Source: Prosapia bicincta (taxonomy: Eukaryota > Arthropoda > Insecta > Hemiptera > Cercopidae). From it: a stretch of 64,000 nucleotides of DNA. The notes beneath the pieces are model-generated. The model was not told the DNA's origin, did not search any database, and saw only the letters and a program-made list of their open reading frames with translations. The translations under genes and the position numbers were made by a program. The stretch is taken from NCBI GenBank assembly GCA_036971475.1, contig JBAIZL010000006.1, forward strand, positions 13,745,205-13,809,204, read 5' to 3'. Below, piece by piece: positions 23,545 through 35,040 of the stretch (its first letter is position 1; the number at the start of each line of letters is the position of its first letter).

Positions 23545-23965
23545 TTCGTTTTGTATCCAATAAACAGAGTTTCCTTTTGGTATCTAGTAAACTGTGTTTG
23601 CGTATTGTATCTACTAAACAGTGTTTGCATTTTGTATCTAGTGAACAGTGTTTGCATTTGGTATCTAGTAAACAGTGTTTGCGTTTTATTCCTGATGAAT
23701 AGTGTTTGCATTTGGTATCTAATAAACAGTGTTTGCGTTTTGTATATAGTAAACAGTGTTTGAGTTTGGTATCTAGTAAACACTGTTTTAATTTTGATAT
23801 CTAGTAAACAGTGTTTCCGTTTGGTATCTAGTAAACAGTGTTTCTTTTTATATATAGTAAACATTATTTGCGTTTGATATCTAGTGAACAGTGTTTGCGT
23901 TTGGTATCTAGTAAATAGTGTTTGCGTTTGGTATCTAGTAAACCATGTTTCCATTTTTATCTGTA
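23545..23965. repeat. 27-bp tandem repeat, about 15 copies
   Basis: The unit begins GTATCTAGTAAACAGTGTTT and continues GC(G/A)TTTT. Because 27 is a multiple of three, it leaves long open frames on both strands (for example 152 codons on the minus strand, repeating LFTRYQTQT). There is no start context, promoter or domain, so I treat it as satellite DNA. Confidence 0.92.
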
Positions 23966-25039
23966 TATAAATTTTGTAGGAAGCCAAAGATAAAATAATT
24001 TATTCCGTTTTGTACTTTTCTTGAAGAAATAACAACTGTGTACTTCCTGAATATAGTTTCCGGGATAGGTTTCCCCTTCACAGTAGCAATATTTTCATGA
24101 ATGGTAGACTAATTTAACCATTATTATATTCTACGCTATATTTTACAATAGGGTGGTTGCTTGACAGTCACTTTCAGAGGTTTTTCAATTATAATTAAAA
24201 GCAGAAAAAGTATTGAAATTCGTTTATGTCATTGTTCCTAAAATATAAGTATTAGCATTATTTCAATTTTTTTTATTTTGCTAATTATAATTTTAGACAT
24301 CATAATAAGTATCACGACTAAAGCATTATCTAAATTACAAATATATATTAAAAAAATTATAAAACTGTAGCCTTATTCAGGAAAGCCAAGCAAAAGAAAG
24401 AAGTCACGTTTATCTTGTGCTATTCTGACTTGTAGTTTCGCATATCCACCAACAAAATATTTCCTGTTGTTTACCTTTCCTTTTATGTTCACCTGGTACC
24501 GCACCACCCTATTCCTTACATTGGTTTTTCTGTCGAAGGGTGTAAAATTTATTGCCGCACTAAAACGTACACCTTACGTTAGACAAAAATCTTATAAGTT
24601 TGGCTGTAATGTTTTACGTTATTGTACTCTAGGTGCTAGTTAAATGCATGAAATTAAATTTATATGAATATATAAACTAGCGCCTCGTTGCGGTTTCGCC
24701 TGTACTAGTTTAAAACTGTAGCTTCATATATTATTTTATAAAATTAAAAACCAACTAATAGTTGATAATTATTAAGGAATGTCTTTTCCCTAATAGGAAG
24801 TTGTATTATGATAGAACGGGCATAGTCTCTGAAATTATACTTTTTCTGTCCATTTCATTTTAGACTTGTTTACTTTCCAAGAATTTTGCAATTTTTAGCC
24901 TTTAAAATCAACATTTTACAATATGTTTTTTTAGTGACCATCCATGCTATGAACAGAATGAAACCTGAAAATTTTAAGTCTGTACTTTTCATAGCTTCGA
25001 CTTCCCGTTGACTGTAACTCAGTCACTCCGGACAACGAC

Positions 25040-25043
<4 letters not shown>
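23966..25043. other. No feature seen
   Basis: AT-rich single-copy-looking DNA without recognisable frames or repeats. Confidence 0.5.
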
Positions 25044-25108
<65 letters not shown>

Positions 25109-25125
25109 TAGATAGATAGATAGAT
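25044..25125. repeat. (TA)n plus (GATA)n microsatellite
   Basis: About 60 bp of TA followed by five GATA units. Confidence 0.95.
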
Positions 25126-25468
25126 GTCGACCCATTTTCATTTGGTTTTTCTGTTAGATAACAAAAGAATTCGATTAATTAAGACACCTAATGGAAATGG
25201 GAATTCATTATTTGGTTAAATAATTAATTTAATTTAACATTATATACACCTAGACATAATAATATTCACAAATAACTCCTATCGACAATTGTCAAATTTA
25301 CTTGCAACAATGGATAGGTTTTCCTCACAATCTCTGCAAAATATTTAATTTAAACAAAACCTTTTTACGATTCCTACTTATAATTATTTATATCCACATA
25401 ATAAAGTATGATTTAGAACATATATTACATATGATTTTGTGAAATATTTCTAGATATTGTCGTACCGA
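25126..25468. other. No feature seen
   Basis: AT-rich spacer between two microsatellites. Confidence 0.5.
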
Positions 25469-25469
25469 T

Positions 25470-25518
<49 letters not shown>

Positions 25519-25519
25519 C
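25469..25519. repeat. (CA)n(TA)n compound microsatellite
   Basis: About 11 CA units followed by about 14 TA units. Confidence 0.95.
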
Positions 25520-26164
25520 TATTAAAGGTTTGTGTAATTAATTCAAGAAATTGTAGGATTTTTAAATAAACCATTATTTGGAATTTAATTGATTTATTAC
25601 AATCGAACGTTTATTATACTAATGTAGCTCTCCATTAAGGTATTCGTCACTCAATAATAAATAAATAAGATAATGTAGTACTCTGTGACAACAGTAGTAG
25701 TATACAAAAATGCATTACACTTGCTGCTTAATATTTGTGTAGCGTGATATAATAGCTTATCACGTGTTTTTATCAACAACATAACACAGCTAATAAACTA
25801 TCTTGTAAGAACATCTGTTTTTGTCACTGCGAATAAATTTTATATTTCTTCAGAGAATAATTACTTTCGCGAAGTTTAAAGTGTATAAATGCACTACGAA
25901 AATTTAGTGATAAAATAAAGCTATCTGTCATAGAATGTTGAAAGCATGCTGTTCAAGTTATCCACTAAGCTAATGGTGATTCAGGTGAAAGTATCTCACC
26001 AGTATAATAACATCGTGAAACTTTGAAATACATTTGAATCGAAACTTAGTTTGTACAAATATGAAACGCCTTGGATAATTTACATTATTAACATTTCTAT
26101 ACTAATTAAAATATTTAAAATGTGTATGTCTGATCTATTTAGATATTTATAGTTTATGTTTGTG
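25520..26164. other. No feature seen
   Basis: No supported gene or element up to the GT repeat. Confidence 0.5.
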
Positions 26165-26217
26165 TTTAGGTGTGTGTATGTGTGCTCGCGCGCGCGCGCG
26201 TGTGTGTGTGTATGTGC
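26165..26217. repeat. (TG)n/(CG)n microsatellite at LTR insertion site
   Basis: TG repeats with a pure CG core (26187-26200). The last four bases, GTGC (26214-26217), are the left copy of a target duplication. A further TG-rich tract follows the LTR at 28382-28425, so the LTR split one microsatellite. Confidence 0.9.
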
Positions 26218-28381
26218 TGCAACGGGTTAAAAATGTTACATTATACCGTTGCAAGTGAAATTAAAAATTCCATATATTTTAAGAGGTTTTGCAGTCAAAA
26301 TAGCGAAGCCAAAACAAAAAAAAGCCTCAGTCATAATGTAAGTTTAATTTACCGAGTTTAAGGGATAGAAATAAAGCAATTTTCGGGATATGGGGATTTT
26401 TTCCAGATGTGTCAGGGGGTAAGTCTAGAATCCACGTAGAGAGACCATCAACATTCGAGAGGATGCAAAATGAAAAACGAAGGACAAAGTGAAGGGACAA
26501 AAAACCAGATGCGGAGCCTCCCCAATGAGTAAAAGTTAAACTAAAAAATTAGTGAATATTTCGACAACACGACGAACGTGAGAAGATCAAGCAAGGAGGA
26601 AGTAAACCTGACAAAGCTTCCAGTCACACAAGCTGTGGGAAGTTTGTTATTAGTCTAAAGTAGCCGGAAGGGGATAACAAAGCCTGGGAACGTCAAAAAT
26701 TCAGTGTAGCTTGAGACCACGAAGGGATCGGTCGTGTGCGAGTGCACTCCTTTTGGTACAACTCCGACCGCGCTTCAAACCGTTAGGTAAATGGTAAAAA
26801 TGCAGGGCTAAGAGGGAGATAGACCGCTGCAATGTAGTGTAGTGTCTTTTTAAAACCCTTTTGGGGAGGTCACTCTCCAAAAGTGGTTTGCATCGTTAAA
26901 CGACAATGTCATAGCGTCCTCAAGGAAATTGTTGCAGAAAATTAGGTCAAATAAATGTTTTGAGTCAGTGCTAATATAAGAAAATAAACAGTGCTTAAAG
27001 TTAAAATGGTTAATTTAGGGTAAAATTAAGTAAATTCACCTATAAAATTTAAACTGGAAAAGTGAAATAAAACAGAAACCAGTAGATCAAATTAAGTTAA
27101 AAATTATAAAGACAGTGTTCAAGACGGGTTAAAAGACTAAATTCAAGACTTTAAATAAAAAAACATATATATTAATACAAAATGGATAATTTCGAGCAAG
27201 AGAAAAGCGTATTGTTTGTTTCGGAAATCACGCAAACTTGAGAACAATGGAGAGCAGGTGACGAGAGTTTTGGGCGAGTCCTACATCAAAGATTACAAGC
27301 CACAAAAGGAGAGAGATGACATCACGCCAAAGACGGGCCAGGGAGGAAGTGACGCAGGAAAGGTCAGATTTTAGATTTTCTCTCTCACTCTCAAATAAAT
27401 TTTAAAAATTTTGTTTTTAGTTTTTTGGGGAACTTTTTGAAGTTTTAAAGTTTAAAAATAAATAAATTTTGGAAAAAGTGAAAATGGCATCGTTTCAGAA
27501 AGAAAGTGGAGGGGATAGCGTTAGGTTGTGGTAATTGCCTCAAATTAAAATGGTGAACCCTCTCTTTCTAGATTGAAAAAGCACAAAAAAAATGCTTGGA
27601 AATAAGTTTTTGAAAATTAAAATTAAAAACTAAAACTTTGGAAAAAGAACAATTGGATCCTATAAAGTAAATTTAAGTCATAAAAAGTGTAAATAAATTT
27701 CAAATTTGGAAAATAAATTAAAATCTAATATAGAAATTTGAAGTAATTTTTGCGATTAAATAAGAAGTTTTAAATTGAATGAACAAGTTTAAAATAAGGT
27801 TTGATAATTAAAATAATTAACCTAGAAAGGGTAAATCTTGACGTTAAAGTAACTGTAAACTATCCTGTTTTATGTAAAAAGTAAGATAAGAAGAAGATGA
27901 TATAAAAATTATTTTGTTTACTAATAAAGTTATACAACCTGTTTATGTAACTATATTCAAAATGTTAAAGAAATTTTAGATGATTAAGTAGAGTTTTAAA
28001 GATATAAAAATGTGCAGTAACGTAATTTAATTTTAAAATGAATAAAAACCAAGTGTTTTAAAAACTTGCCACAAAACAGTGATTATATTTATTTAAAAAA
28101 ATTTCTTACACAATCCTAAACCAAGATAGTCAGTTAGCCATATTATGCCTTCAAATGAACTCATTCCCCGGGAAGAGATACCCAGAGGGTTAAATCTCAA
28201 CGGGTTAGGTTTTTAAATAAAGTTCAGTTACTGGGTCTCTGGCAGATTTTGGTGAACATTGCACAGACCGTCGCCCGGACCGGCTCGTTTGAAAATTTTT
28301 ACCTAGCAACGGATACGAGGGCTGGCGGCGGCGTTTCGAGAAAGGATTTCGGGCGTTAGGTCGTTGAGCCGGTCCGTTGCA
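26218..28381. mobile_element. Solo LTR, 2.16 kb, gypsy-like
   Basis: Starts TGCAACGG and ends CCGTTGCA (8-bp inverted ends of TG...CA type), flanked by a 4-bp GTGC direct repeat (26214-26217 and 28382-28385). The first 50 bp (TGCAACGG...ATACCGTTGCAA) and a later block near 26440 (CCACGTAGA) align with the 5' LTR at 53125. No gag, pol or second LTR is present, so it is a solo LTR left by recombination. Its body holds short AT-rich non-coding sequence and a GC-richer end (28230-28380). Orientation is probably plus by comparison with the other LTR. Confidence 0.78.
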
Positions 28382-28385
28382 GTGC

Positions 28386-28970
28386 ATGTTTCTGTTTGTG
28401 TGTGTGTTAGTGTGTTTAGATTTTCAACGTTAGACATATGTATTATTTGACGAGAGATAGAAATACATCAACGTCTCATTATTTAGAAACTTTAATTAGT
28501 TCTAAAATTATAGTAATTACTAATAATATCGATGTAATAGTTTTGTGCAAGCAAACATGTGATTTAAAATATTAGGTGGTTTTCTTAATGTATACTACAA
28601 TAATCAAAATGGGTGTATATTGTATTCCATGCATTACTAAATACTAAACATTAGATATTTCTCAAAAATTTTTATAATTCAAATTTATTTCCATCTCACG
28701 TTTTGTTATACTTTCATAAATTTCACGATGAAATAAAGACCAAAATCTCATATAATATTTGTCGAAACTTATTAAGATCTATTAAAATGTAAACGTTTTA
28801 CTATATCAACATGAAGATACAGGCTAAACCTGCCTCCAATGTATCGAACAGTATTCAACCTTATACCTGGCTAGAAATATAAAAGTTTTATAATACTCAA
28901 AGATTTTCCTCCAAATGGTTAATTGTCACATGTTTTGTAATATTAGGGACGTAAAAGTAGTCAGAAACCT
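28386..28970. other. No feature seen
   Basis: It begins with the TG-rich remainder of the split microsatellite and then shows nothing recognisable. Confidence 0.5.
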
Positions 28971-28971
28971 C

Positions 28972-29048
28972 TGATGACATAGAGAATCAAACCTAGGTTT
29001 TTTCTGTTAATATTCTAATGATGCTAAGTACCCACTCAGCCGGTGCAA
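28972..29048 (-). repeat. Possible tRNA-derived SINE head
   Basis: On the minus strand CCGGCTGAGTGGG (A-box-like) is followed about 40 nt later by GGTTTGATTC (B-box-like). Stems are poor. This could be chance or an old SINE. Confidence 0.35.
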
Positions 29049-29159
29049 TAATACAAATATAAGGGAAAGTCAAATAATATCTGATTTTTAGTTATATTTT
29101 TCTTTATGTTAGTAATACTGTCGCTTTGCGTTGATGAATCATGCTTTGTTTTTGTTGTT

Positions 29160-29545
29160 ATGTTTGTTCATCTTTCGAACTGCTAGGATTGTTTCACTAT
29201 AGGTTTTGTGCAGTATGGGAAGAGTGTTTTACCACAACTGGGTGGCTACGAATGGATTGAAGAGTTCAAAAATATTTCGGTTTCAACAACAGACATGGGT
29301 TTTAGAAAGGTTGTGCAAGATAGGTCCCAAAACATCTCACACAATTACATAAGCAAACGAGCTTGAACATCTGCCAAAAATATTTGTATCGCTATGAAAA
29401 CGAATGGGGCTTTTTAGACAGGACCATTACTGGACACGAAACATGGACCCATACAGAGTAGGGAATGGAATCATCCAAATTTGACGTGAATGAAAATTAT
29501 CAAGACCCAAACTGTTGCTTATGGTCAGATGTACAATGCAGATAA
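29160..29545 (+). pseudogene. mariner transposase fragment
   Basis: Across shifting frames the order follows a mariner transposase: a Y-G-K...EWIEEFKN block near 29215-29270, a helix-turn-helix-like part, then GFLDRTITGHETWTH near 29408-29450 (the family motif around its first catalytic Asp reads TGDETW; here the Asp position is H), then MEWNHPN near 29465. The later catalytic residues are missing and stops are frequent. Terminal repeats were not found. Confidence 0.6.
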
Positions 29546-30094
29546 TAATTGACTTACCCTCGTATATTGCACACTATATTATTTACAGTTTAATATGCTG
29601 CATATTACTGAATACCGTTAAGGTGAAACATAAGATTTTGTTCTAAGTAATTTATTTCATCACCATAATCCTGCAACCAAATAAATAAGAGTAAATATTT
29701 CATGGAGTATAGTTTGACTTGACTTTTACACATGTTTACTACTATTAAACACTAAAATAGTCACAATCCTAGAAGGAAAAAGTGTATTGGTACAAAATAA
29801 TCATCATTTACATTCTTTGTTACATATTCTGCATATATTTATTTAAAGCAACTCAGTATAAAATTCTGTTTACTAAAACAATTACAATATTTAATCCTTC
29901 AAGAACGGTACGAGTGTGGTCTCAAATTGATTGGACGACATATATGACATATTTATACCCGAGTCTAACCAATTTAGCTTCTTTTTGCTTGCATGTGTTT
30001 TTAAAAGTATGCTATAAAACAAAATAATATCTCAGAACTCTTTTAGGATTGTTTATTTTGGCACATACTATACATTACAGTACTATAGACTACA

Positions 30095-30096
<2 letters not shown>
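29546..30096. other. No feature seen
   Basis: An 81-codon frame at 29782 has a hydrophobic start but no motif or promoter context. It is not supported as a gene. Confidence 0.5.

Positions 30097-30142
<46 letters not shown>
30097..30142. repeat. (TA)n microsatellite
   Basis: Pure TA run. Confidence 0.95.
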
Positions 30143-30146
<4 letters not shown>

Positions 30147-31320
30147 TTATATTTATATATATATTTAATTTATCATTAAATTATTCAATTTCCAACATAT
30201 TATATATCGATAAAACTTTAATTTAAAACTATTACATTCTGTAAGGATTATATATTTCGGCTTGTTTCTAGGCCAGTATTACTAAAGACCCACTTCACAA
30301 AGTTCTTCAGGCAATGACCCATTTTCGTTCTCAAACTTGGTACATTACCACGAAAACAAATGGGTAAAGTTGAATTTATAGTTATTTGCATTGCCTCAGT
30401 TCGCTTTATCTTAAATAATCTTAATCGAACGAAGTTAGACTTCTTATGATTATTCATTAAAATTTATATTGTGTTTATATGTTAGTTACCGAAAATTATA
30501 ATAAACTAACGAAACTATAAATGACTATTTATAAAGGTTCATTTTCTATTTAATAATAAGTGTTTGTTGCTACTAAATGTAATATTTTAAATAAATTATC
30601 GAGTAATTAATCGAAAGCAAGTGAATTAACAGAACTGAATTAACGGAGACTTTTCATTTTCCTGACTAATTAAGTATTTAATTATGCTATTAGAAAGTCT
30701 GTGGTCCTCTGTATTTTATAATATCAACCAGTATTAAATAACTACTGTGTAAGATTTTAGAGGGAGTTTATATATTTTGTTTCTAAAAAGAAATTAAAAC
30801 GATGTTCTCTTCAGTATTAAAATGGTTTCAGAATTATAATAAACGATATAATTATAGTAAAATCCTTTCCATTTAGTCCCATGTATTAAATCAGAAACCA
30901 TTCAAAATGTTGTACATGAGAATAAACACTTAAGAAATATATCTTTAACATAGTTTTGCAGAGCTTTTCAACTCACCAAAATTATTTAAAATAAACACAA
31001 ATATCATTGATCATATTGTAAGTAAAGCTCAATCCTTGAATTATACTATACGGCTTAACAATATTGCAAGTATTTTCACGCCTTAGTGGATGCAACTGCC
31101 AAGCCAGAAGAACGACTTGAACTATCTAAGAAGTGAAGCGACTAGAATGTACGAGACGTTGCAAGAAGCGATATATAACAATTTTGTTAAGCGCGAGGAA
31201 AGGTAATGTTTTTAATGTTGTAATAGAGTAAGATTTAGTGACAGACAGCGACAGTGTAAGAACACTAGCTAACTCAGTAACGATAGACCTACCAAGCGTC
31301 AGCGGTTTGATGCTTTTATA
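30143..31320. other. AT-rich DNA, no feature seen
   Basis: No gene supported. The last 250 bp (from about 31080) become less AT-rich. Confidence 0.5.
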
Positions 31321-31570
31321 AATTTAACCCTAGAGGACTCACGTAGGGTAATTATTCTCCCAGTGAGTTTTCAGCAAAGATTATAAGACAATTGTAAATC
31401 CCGAAATTGTTAAACCTCTCACATACCTTTTAATTGACTCGCCCTGTACCTCTGTCCCTACATCACGTAGTTTGACAGTTTTTGCTTACTTATAACGGTT
31501 TGAAGTTATTGTTGTAACAGCTGGGAAAGATTTTACCCCGCGCGAGTCCTCACGTTACAATACTAGTCTC
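31321..31570. other. Possible piggyBac-like non-autonomous end
   Basis: TTAACCCTAGAGGACTCACG at 31324 starts with TTAACCC, the target plus terminal trinucleotide typical of piggyBac ends. A related GAGTCCTCACGTTA lies near 31545. The right terminus is not identified, so this is only a suggestion. A piggyBac transposase relic lies 2.5 kb downstream. Confidence 0.25.
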
Positions 31571-31574
31571 TCTA

Positions 31575-31870
31575 AATGTAGTCTATTTGTATTTGTATTT
31601 TTCGAGGTTTTTATAAGTGAAGTGTATTTGTATTTTGCGAAGCTTTTTTAAGTGAAATTTTGCGAGATTTTTATTAACGAAATCTATTGCTATTTGTATT
31701 TTACGAGGTTTTTATAAGTGAAGATTTATTTTAAATTAAATTTTGCAAGTTTCTTATCAAATAAATAAATTCGTATTTATTTTTTGCAAGATTGTTGTTA
31801 GTAAATTGTATTATGTATTGTATATTGTGAGGGTTTTATAACTGAAGTTAGTTTTAATTTATTAACTTAA
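31575..31870. repeat. Degenerate tandem repeat
   Basis: Blocks of TATTTGTATTTTGCGAGG and TTTTTATAAGTGAAG recur four to five times with irregular spacing (about 45-100 bp). Confidence 0.55.
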
Positions 31871-31935
31871 TAATTAATAAATTAAAATTATTTCAAAAAC
31901 AAGAATACTTTTAATGAATATATTTATTCAAAGGT

Positions 31936-31970
31936 TTTCGCCGATAAAATAGTATCAGCATCTTCAGGAA
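31936..31970 (-). ncRNA. Hammerhead-like motif of PLE-A, copy 3
   Basis: CTGAAGA (31961-31967) and GAAA (31936-31939) on the minus strand. Stem II is GCUGA/UCGGC with a 10-nt loop. The bases differ from copies 1 and 2 but still pair. The AAGCTT strand is damaged to AACCTT. Confidence 0.5.
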
Positions 31971-32190
31971 AATAATTATCTAATAAAATACTTTTACAAA
32001 ATTAGATCATATGTACTACAAAGAATCATATGTTTAGAAGTATTGCACTTTATGTAAATTTTTCTATAACATCAATGACTTTATAAATAGTTTGGTGCCT
32101 TGATCTCACTTGAATTTGTTCATCAATTAATTTGTCTTTAACTTTATGCTTATAAATTTCCAATGTTTCAAATATATTCATTTTTAATCC

Positions 32191-32448
32191 TTAATTTAAT
32201 TGTTTTATTAATTTCATATCTTCTATTTCCGGAAACTCATGTCCATTATTATTACAATGCGTAGCTAAATTGGATTTGTATATGTTTGGTTTGATATAAG
32301 CGTTTAAATGTTCTTTGTATCTTTCTTTTAATTTCTTTTTTGTGTGTCCTACATATAATTTATTACAAGTTTGACATTTTATATTATATACTCCATTTCT
32401 TTCGTGCATATTATTTTCATTTTTGTTATTGTTTATTAAATTTTTCAT
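32191..32448 (-). pseudogene. PLE-A GIY-YIG endonuclease domain
   Basis: An 85-codon frame with GVYNIKC-QTC-NKLYVGHTKKKLKERYKEH. GVY and YVG correspond to the GIY and YIG strands. The Arg of the KERYKEH helix and a Cys pair (CQTC) typical of PLEs are present. It is cut off from RT by a frameshift. In PLEs this domain nicks DNA for insertion. Confidence 0.82.
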
Positions 32449-32920
32449 TTTATTATCGGTTTTATATGTAATTTATAAATTTGTTTCTTTAAATAATCTA
32501 GTAATTTTATTTATTTCGTTACCAGTGAATGTAAAAGTTGTCCAAATATTTTCTCTTTTATTAGGTACAAAATTATTTTCGAGTTTCTGTTTTTTTATTA
32601 TATTATTATTTACTTTATCTATAGTTTTTCTTTTATATCCATTTTCTAAACCAATTTGATATATTATATTTTTCTCTTTTATTTGATCATTCAAGTTCAT
32701 TGGTATTTTGTGCATTCTATGTAGTAAATTATAAAGTGCTGCCATTTTTTGTTGTATGGATGGTTTGAATAATTAGGTATTATTTGATTTGTCTGCGTTG
32801 GTTTTCTATATATATTATATTCAAATGATTCTTTATTTCTAGTAATTGTAATATCTAAATAATTTAGTTTATTTTTTAATTCAAATTCATGAGTAAATTT
32901 TATATTTTTGTGTATATTAT

Positions 32921-33538
32921 TTATACATTTTATCACTTTTACTTATGTACTTCAACAAGAATCTTACTTGGTATTTATGCGAGTACTTTCAGAGACTAGT
33001 AAGTGCCTCCATCTTCCGGCATACTGAACGTATTTTGGACTGCGAGCTGTGTGGAATCTGCTGTTGACCTTGATGTACCGTTAACTTCTATTTTTAGTTT
33101 CACTGCACTGTGCGAGTTTTTAGCGTTTGTCTTGGGGTTTATACTGTCTATTAGATTGAATAATTTGTCGTTTTTTGATTTTATTTGTATCTGTTCGTTG
33201 ATGATGTTATTTTTATTTTTATAAATTTTACAAATAAAATCAAAAAACGACAAATTATTCAATCTAATAGACAGTATAAACCCCAAGACAAACGCTAGAA
33301 ACCCGCACAGTGCAGTGAAACTAAAAATAGAAGTTAACGGTACATCAAGGTCAACAGCAGATTCCACACAGCTCGCAGTCCAAAATACGTTCAGTATGCC
33401 GGAAGATGGAGGCACTTACTAGTCTCTGAAAGTACTCGCATAAATACCAAGTAAGATTCTTGTTTAAGTACATAAGTGAAAGTGATAAGTGTATACAAGA
33501 AAACAGTGTTGCATAATCTACAAATATTATACATTTTA
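32921..33538. repeat. 257-bp near-perfect inverted repeat with 12-bp target duplication
   Basis: Arms 32933-33189 and 33229-33485 are inverted copies at about 98% identity with a 39-bp spacer, so both strands encode the same MPPSSGILNVFWTASC frame. A 41-bp unpaired tail (33486-33526) follows the right arm. TTATACATTTTA occurs at 32921-32932 and 33527-33538, bracketing the whole insert inside PLE-A RT sequence. Read outward the arm encodes KSKNDKLFNLIDSINPKT and ends NTFSMPEDGGTY-stop, which looks protein-like but matches nothing I recognise. GTAAGAT near 33449 could be a splice donor. Confidence 0.88.
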
Positions 33539-33671
33539 ATATTTTGTCAATATTTGAACCATTATTATTTGATATGTATAATCCATCATCTACATATCTA
33601 AACCAGTGTCCATTTTGATCATATGTTTTAATAATCTTATCTATATCAATGTCTATATTTTGTAAAAATAT

Positions 33672-33925
33672 TTATAGATCAAGGCACCAATCTATTTATA
33701 AAGTCATTGATGTTATAGAAAAATTTACATAAAGTGCAATACTTATAAACATATGATTCTTTGTAGTACATATGATTTAATTTTGTAAAAGTATTTTATT
33801 AGATAATTATTTTCCTGAAGATGCTGATACTATTTTATCGGCGAAAAGCTTTGAATAAATATATTCATTAAAAGTATTCTTGTTTTTGAAATATTTTTAA
33901 TTTATTAACTATATATACAAGAAAA
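33672..33925 (+). mobile_element. Penelope-like family A 3' end, inverted partner
   Basis: It repeats 31890-32130 in the opposite orientation, from AGATCAAGGCACCAA through the hammerhead to TTCTTGTTTTTGAAATA and ACATATCACCATA. It begins directly after the 5'-truncated RT of the minus-strand copy, giving a head-to-head pair. Confidence 0.85.
33811..33848 (+). ncRNA. Hammerhead-like motif of PLE-A, copy 4
   Basis: CTGAAGA 33815-33821, stem II GCUGA/UCGGC, GAAA 33843-33846, then the intact palindrome AAGCTT. The stem I strand GAATAA follows. Confidence 0.52.
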
Positions 33926-33959
33926 CATATCACCATATTTAATATAATTTAAAAATCTA

Positions 33960-35040
33960 TTTTAAATTATCTACGTTCATATTTTGTCATGACGATAAGA
34001 GACGAGAAATATTTTATAAATCGTTTGTTACAGGAAATGGTATATAAAGTATATGGAGAATCTTCAAGTAAGGAAAGTGATAATGTTGAAAAACGTGTCA
34101 TTACTCCGAGATTGAAAAATGTGCTTACAGTGATGTTGATCAGGCTATTGTTGTTTATAAAGACGTTGACCGAGATTTTGATTTCGAAATTGAAGGTCCA
34201 GATAACTCTGGTAACATAAATAACATGAATGTTAGTTTAGAGGAAAAATACGCTAAAAACTGACACTTAAGACTGAACCTGAATGAGTACACCTCTGACG
34301 AAACATATTTAACATATAGTGAACGCGTTATTTGTTACCATGGCAAATCTAGAATTGACTAAAAAAGGTAAGAGTGATTGGGTAACCGACTAAATGGTAT
34401 CGCAAACCGTCTCATCAAAATCTAAGAACCCCTTCCCGTAATTTTATAACTCATTTGCTAGGCATTAAGCATAAAATTCGAATACACCCCGAAAGTATTG
34501 AATCAGTTGATAATGACTAAATTCATTACATAGTGTCTTACACAAATAAATATATACAAACAAAAAAGGGTAATTTTTCACGGTAGAGACTAAAATGAAA
34601 ATTCTTTTGAAGAAATTAAAGTTTTGTTTGCGGTTTTATATATTTGGGGAGCAATTATGTCTTCGTACTAAAATTCTAAAGGTATATGGACAACAGACGG
34701 AACCGGTTTGCATATAGTAACGTGTACAATGTCAAGACACAGATTCTATTTTCACTTGCAAGTATTACGTTTTGATATATATTGTGTTTGTAAACTATTC
34801 TTGTTTATGAAACATTTTGGTTTCATGATTATTCTAATAATAGTTCGTTTATTTACAATATAGGCTATAGCTTTATATTTAGTAGTATTACAAACAAAAA
34901 TTTTAATTACAGGTGTGATTTTGCCCTAAGAACTTGGACAAAAAACAACAAAATGCTGTGCTAATTGTGGGAAAAGTGATTGTAATGACCATTTAGTTGT
35001 AGTATGTGAAAACTGTTTTGACGTATAAAACAGGAAATAA
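33960..35040 (+). pseudogene. piggyBac transposase relic with deleted catalytic core
   Basis: Broken frames give piggyBac-family blocks in order: an acidic N-terminal region (33989-34220), KWYRKPSHQNLRTPSRNF near 34400 and HLLGIKH, then IYLWGAI-like and MSRHRFYFHLQVLRFD near 34730-34780. A jump follows to CCANCGKSDCNDHLV and CENCFD near 34955-35020, the Cys-rich C-terminal finger. The DDD catalytic domain that should lie between about 34785 and 34910 is gone. Flanking TTAA-bounded inverted ends were not established. Confidence 0.72.

Larger units (their letters stand above)
31887..33690 (-). mobile_element. Penelope-like family A, minus-strand copy, interrupted
   Basis: From its 3' end (31887) this copy reads a hammerhead core, then a GIY-YIG endonuclease (frame 32191-32448: GVYNIKC, KLYVGHTKKKLKERYKEHL). 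RT C-terminal pieces follow (32473-32745 and 32697-32936: LNYLDITITRN and YRKPTQTNQI). A 594-bp hairpin insertion comes next (32933-33526), then more RT upstream sequence to about 33670. Homology to 62380-63603 is extensive. Frameshifts separate the pieces and the N-terminus is absent. At about 33672 it joins an oppositely oriented 3' end. Confidence 0.85.

Noticed and set aside
23529..23987. 152-residue protein of nonapeptide repeats
   Set aside because: An artefact of a 27-bp satellite that is open on both strands.
32996..33415. 139-residue protein starting MPPSSGILNVFW
   Set aside because: It reads through a palindrome, so its second half is the reverse complement of its first. It is treated as a hairpin insert.
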